In this document: positions 63,740 through 64,000 of the stretch, one piece after another | Position numbering within the stretch: the first letter of the stretch is position 1 | How the letters are laid out: every line of letters starts with the position of its first letter | Assembly: GCA_032718565.1 (NCBI GenBank) | Contig: JAVGVS010000515.1 | Location: forward strand, 62,001 to 126,000 | Length of the DNA: 64,000 nucleotides | Reading direction: 5' to 3' | Source of the DNA: Distichodus sexfasciatus | Taxonomy: Eukaryota; Chordata; Actinopteri; Characiformes; Distichodontidae | Translations under genes and position numbers: made by a program | The notes under the pieces: model-generated | Seen by the model: the letters and a program-made list of their open reading frames with translations, nothing else | Told to the model about the DNA's origin: nothing | The model's database searches: none

Positions 63740-64000
63740 TTAATTCAGATGGAGCGCATTTGCCTGGAAAGCTGGGGTAAATGGATTATTAAAATCCGGG
63801 CAGATTAGTCGAGGATTTTCTCGCCATTGTGCCTCCTGACACTTTCTCCTCGCCGCGCCATATGCCACAATTAAGAAACAAAAAAATGGGAGGATGCTGC
63901 AGTATTCCTTGTTTTATTAATTTGCGCAAGGCCGTGAGGAGCGTTGTGAGGCGAGAATGGCGGGAGATTAAGTCTGATTAAAGAGTGGAAATGAGCTAAC
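63740..64000. other. unique segment at window end, possible conserved non-coding element
   Basis: TAAATGGATTATTAAAATCC, GGGCAGATTAGTCGAGG, CACAATTAAGAAAC, TTTTATTAATTTGCGC and GAGATTAAGTCTGATTAAAG. Dense ATTA/TAAT words in GC-balanced DNA with no frame. It may continue beyond the window. Confidence 0.3.

Overview
This window reads as non-coding nuclear DNA of a ray-finned fish (teleost). The reasons are the very dense CA/GT, GA, GATA and ATT microsatellites, tRNA-headed SINE-like repeats, a 5'-truncated LINE of the L2/CR1 (Rex1-like) type and another resembling RTE, and many small hAT-like and Harbinger-like DNA elements with the repeat ends common in fish genomes. An otophysan fish (catfish, characin or relatives) is possible but cannot be settled from sequence alone. 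No complete protein-coding gene, rRNA, genuine tRNA gene, CRISPR array or bacterial-type system is visible. I read it as intergenic or very long intronic sequence.

Layout. 0-3 kb: unassigned sequence, a 120-bp duplication around a hAT-like element, and two DNA-element copies. 3-6 kb: GT tracts tied to a GTCCCC repeat, a decayed LINE reverse-transcriptase end, and a GATGCAC-family element. 7-8 kb: a complex tandem repeat. 10.5-14.5 kb: nested DNA elements and a diverged satellite with a monomer of about 90 bp. 15-18 kb: microsatellites, a retroelement 3' end, a SINE and a 730-bp element. 18.5-26.4 kb: a 7.9-kb block of simple sequence (TCTCAC minisatellites, long CA arrays, polypurine tracts). 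27-35 kb: hAT-like families, a 180-bp tandem repeat, a 95-bp tandem repeat, and a TTAGGG-like tract carrying a MITE and a LINE end. 36-41 kb: a palindrome and AT-rich DNA. 41-50 kb: simple repeats, two arrays of a 17-bp minisatellite, and a complete hAT MITE with a perfect 8-bp target duplication at 46473-46861. 50-64 kb: minisatellites, SINEs, a possible solo LTR, ATT tracts and unique segments.

Between the repeats are unique, more GC-balanced stretches rich in TAAT/ATTA-type words (about 0.95-1.2, 9.8-10.3, 30.2-30.5, 36.9-37.3, 40.25-40.5, 44.5-44.8, 54.2-54.8, 62.2-62.5 and 63.7-64 kb). Some may be conserved non-coding regulatory elements, but only cross-species alignment can show that. 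Two short stretches (22047-22298 minus strand; 41313-41468 plus strand) have coding-like composition and are listed as weak exon candidates. I found no convincing new biological system. The most informative structures are the well-bounded transposons, the nested insertions, the recurring GTCCCC element fused to CA tracts, the inverted arm inside a minisatellite, and the telomere-like tract hit by two elements.
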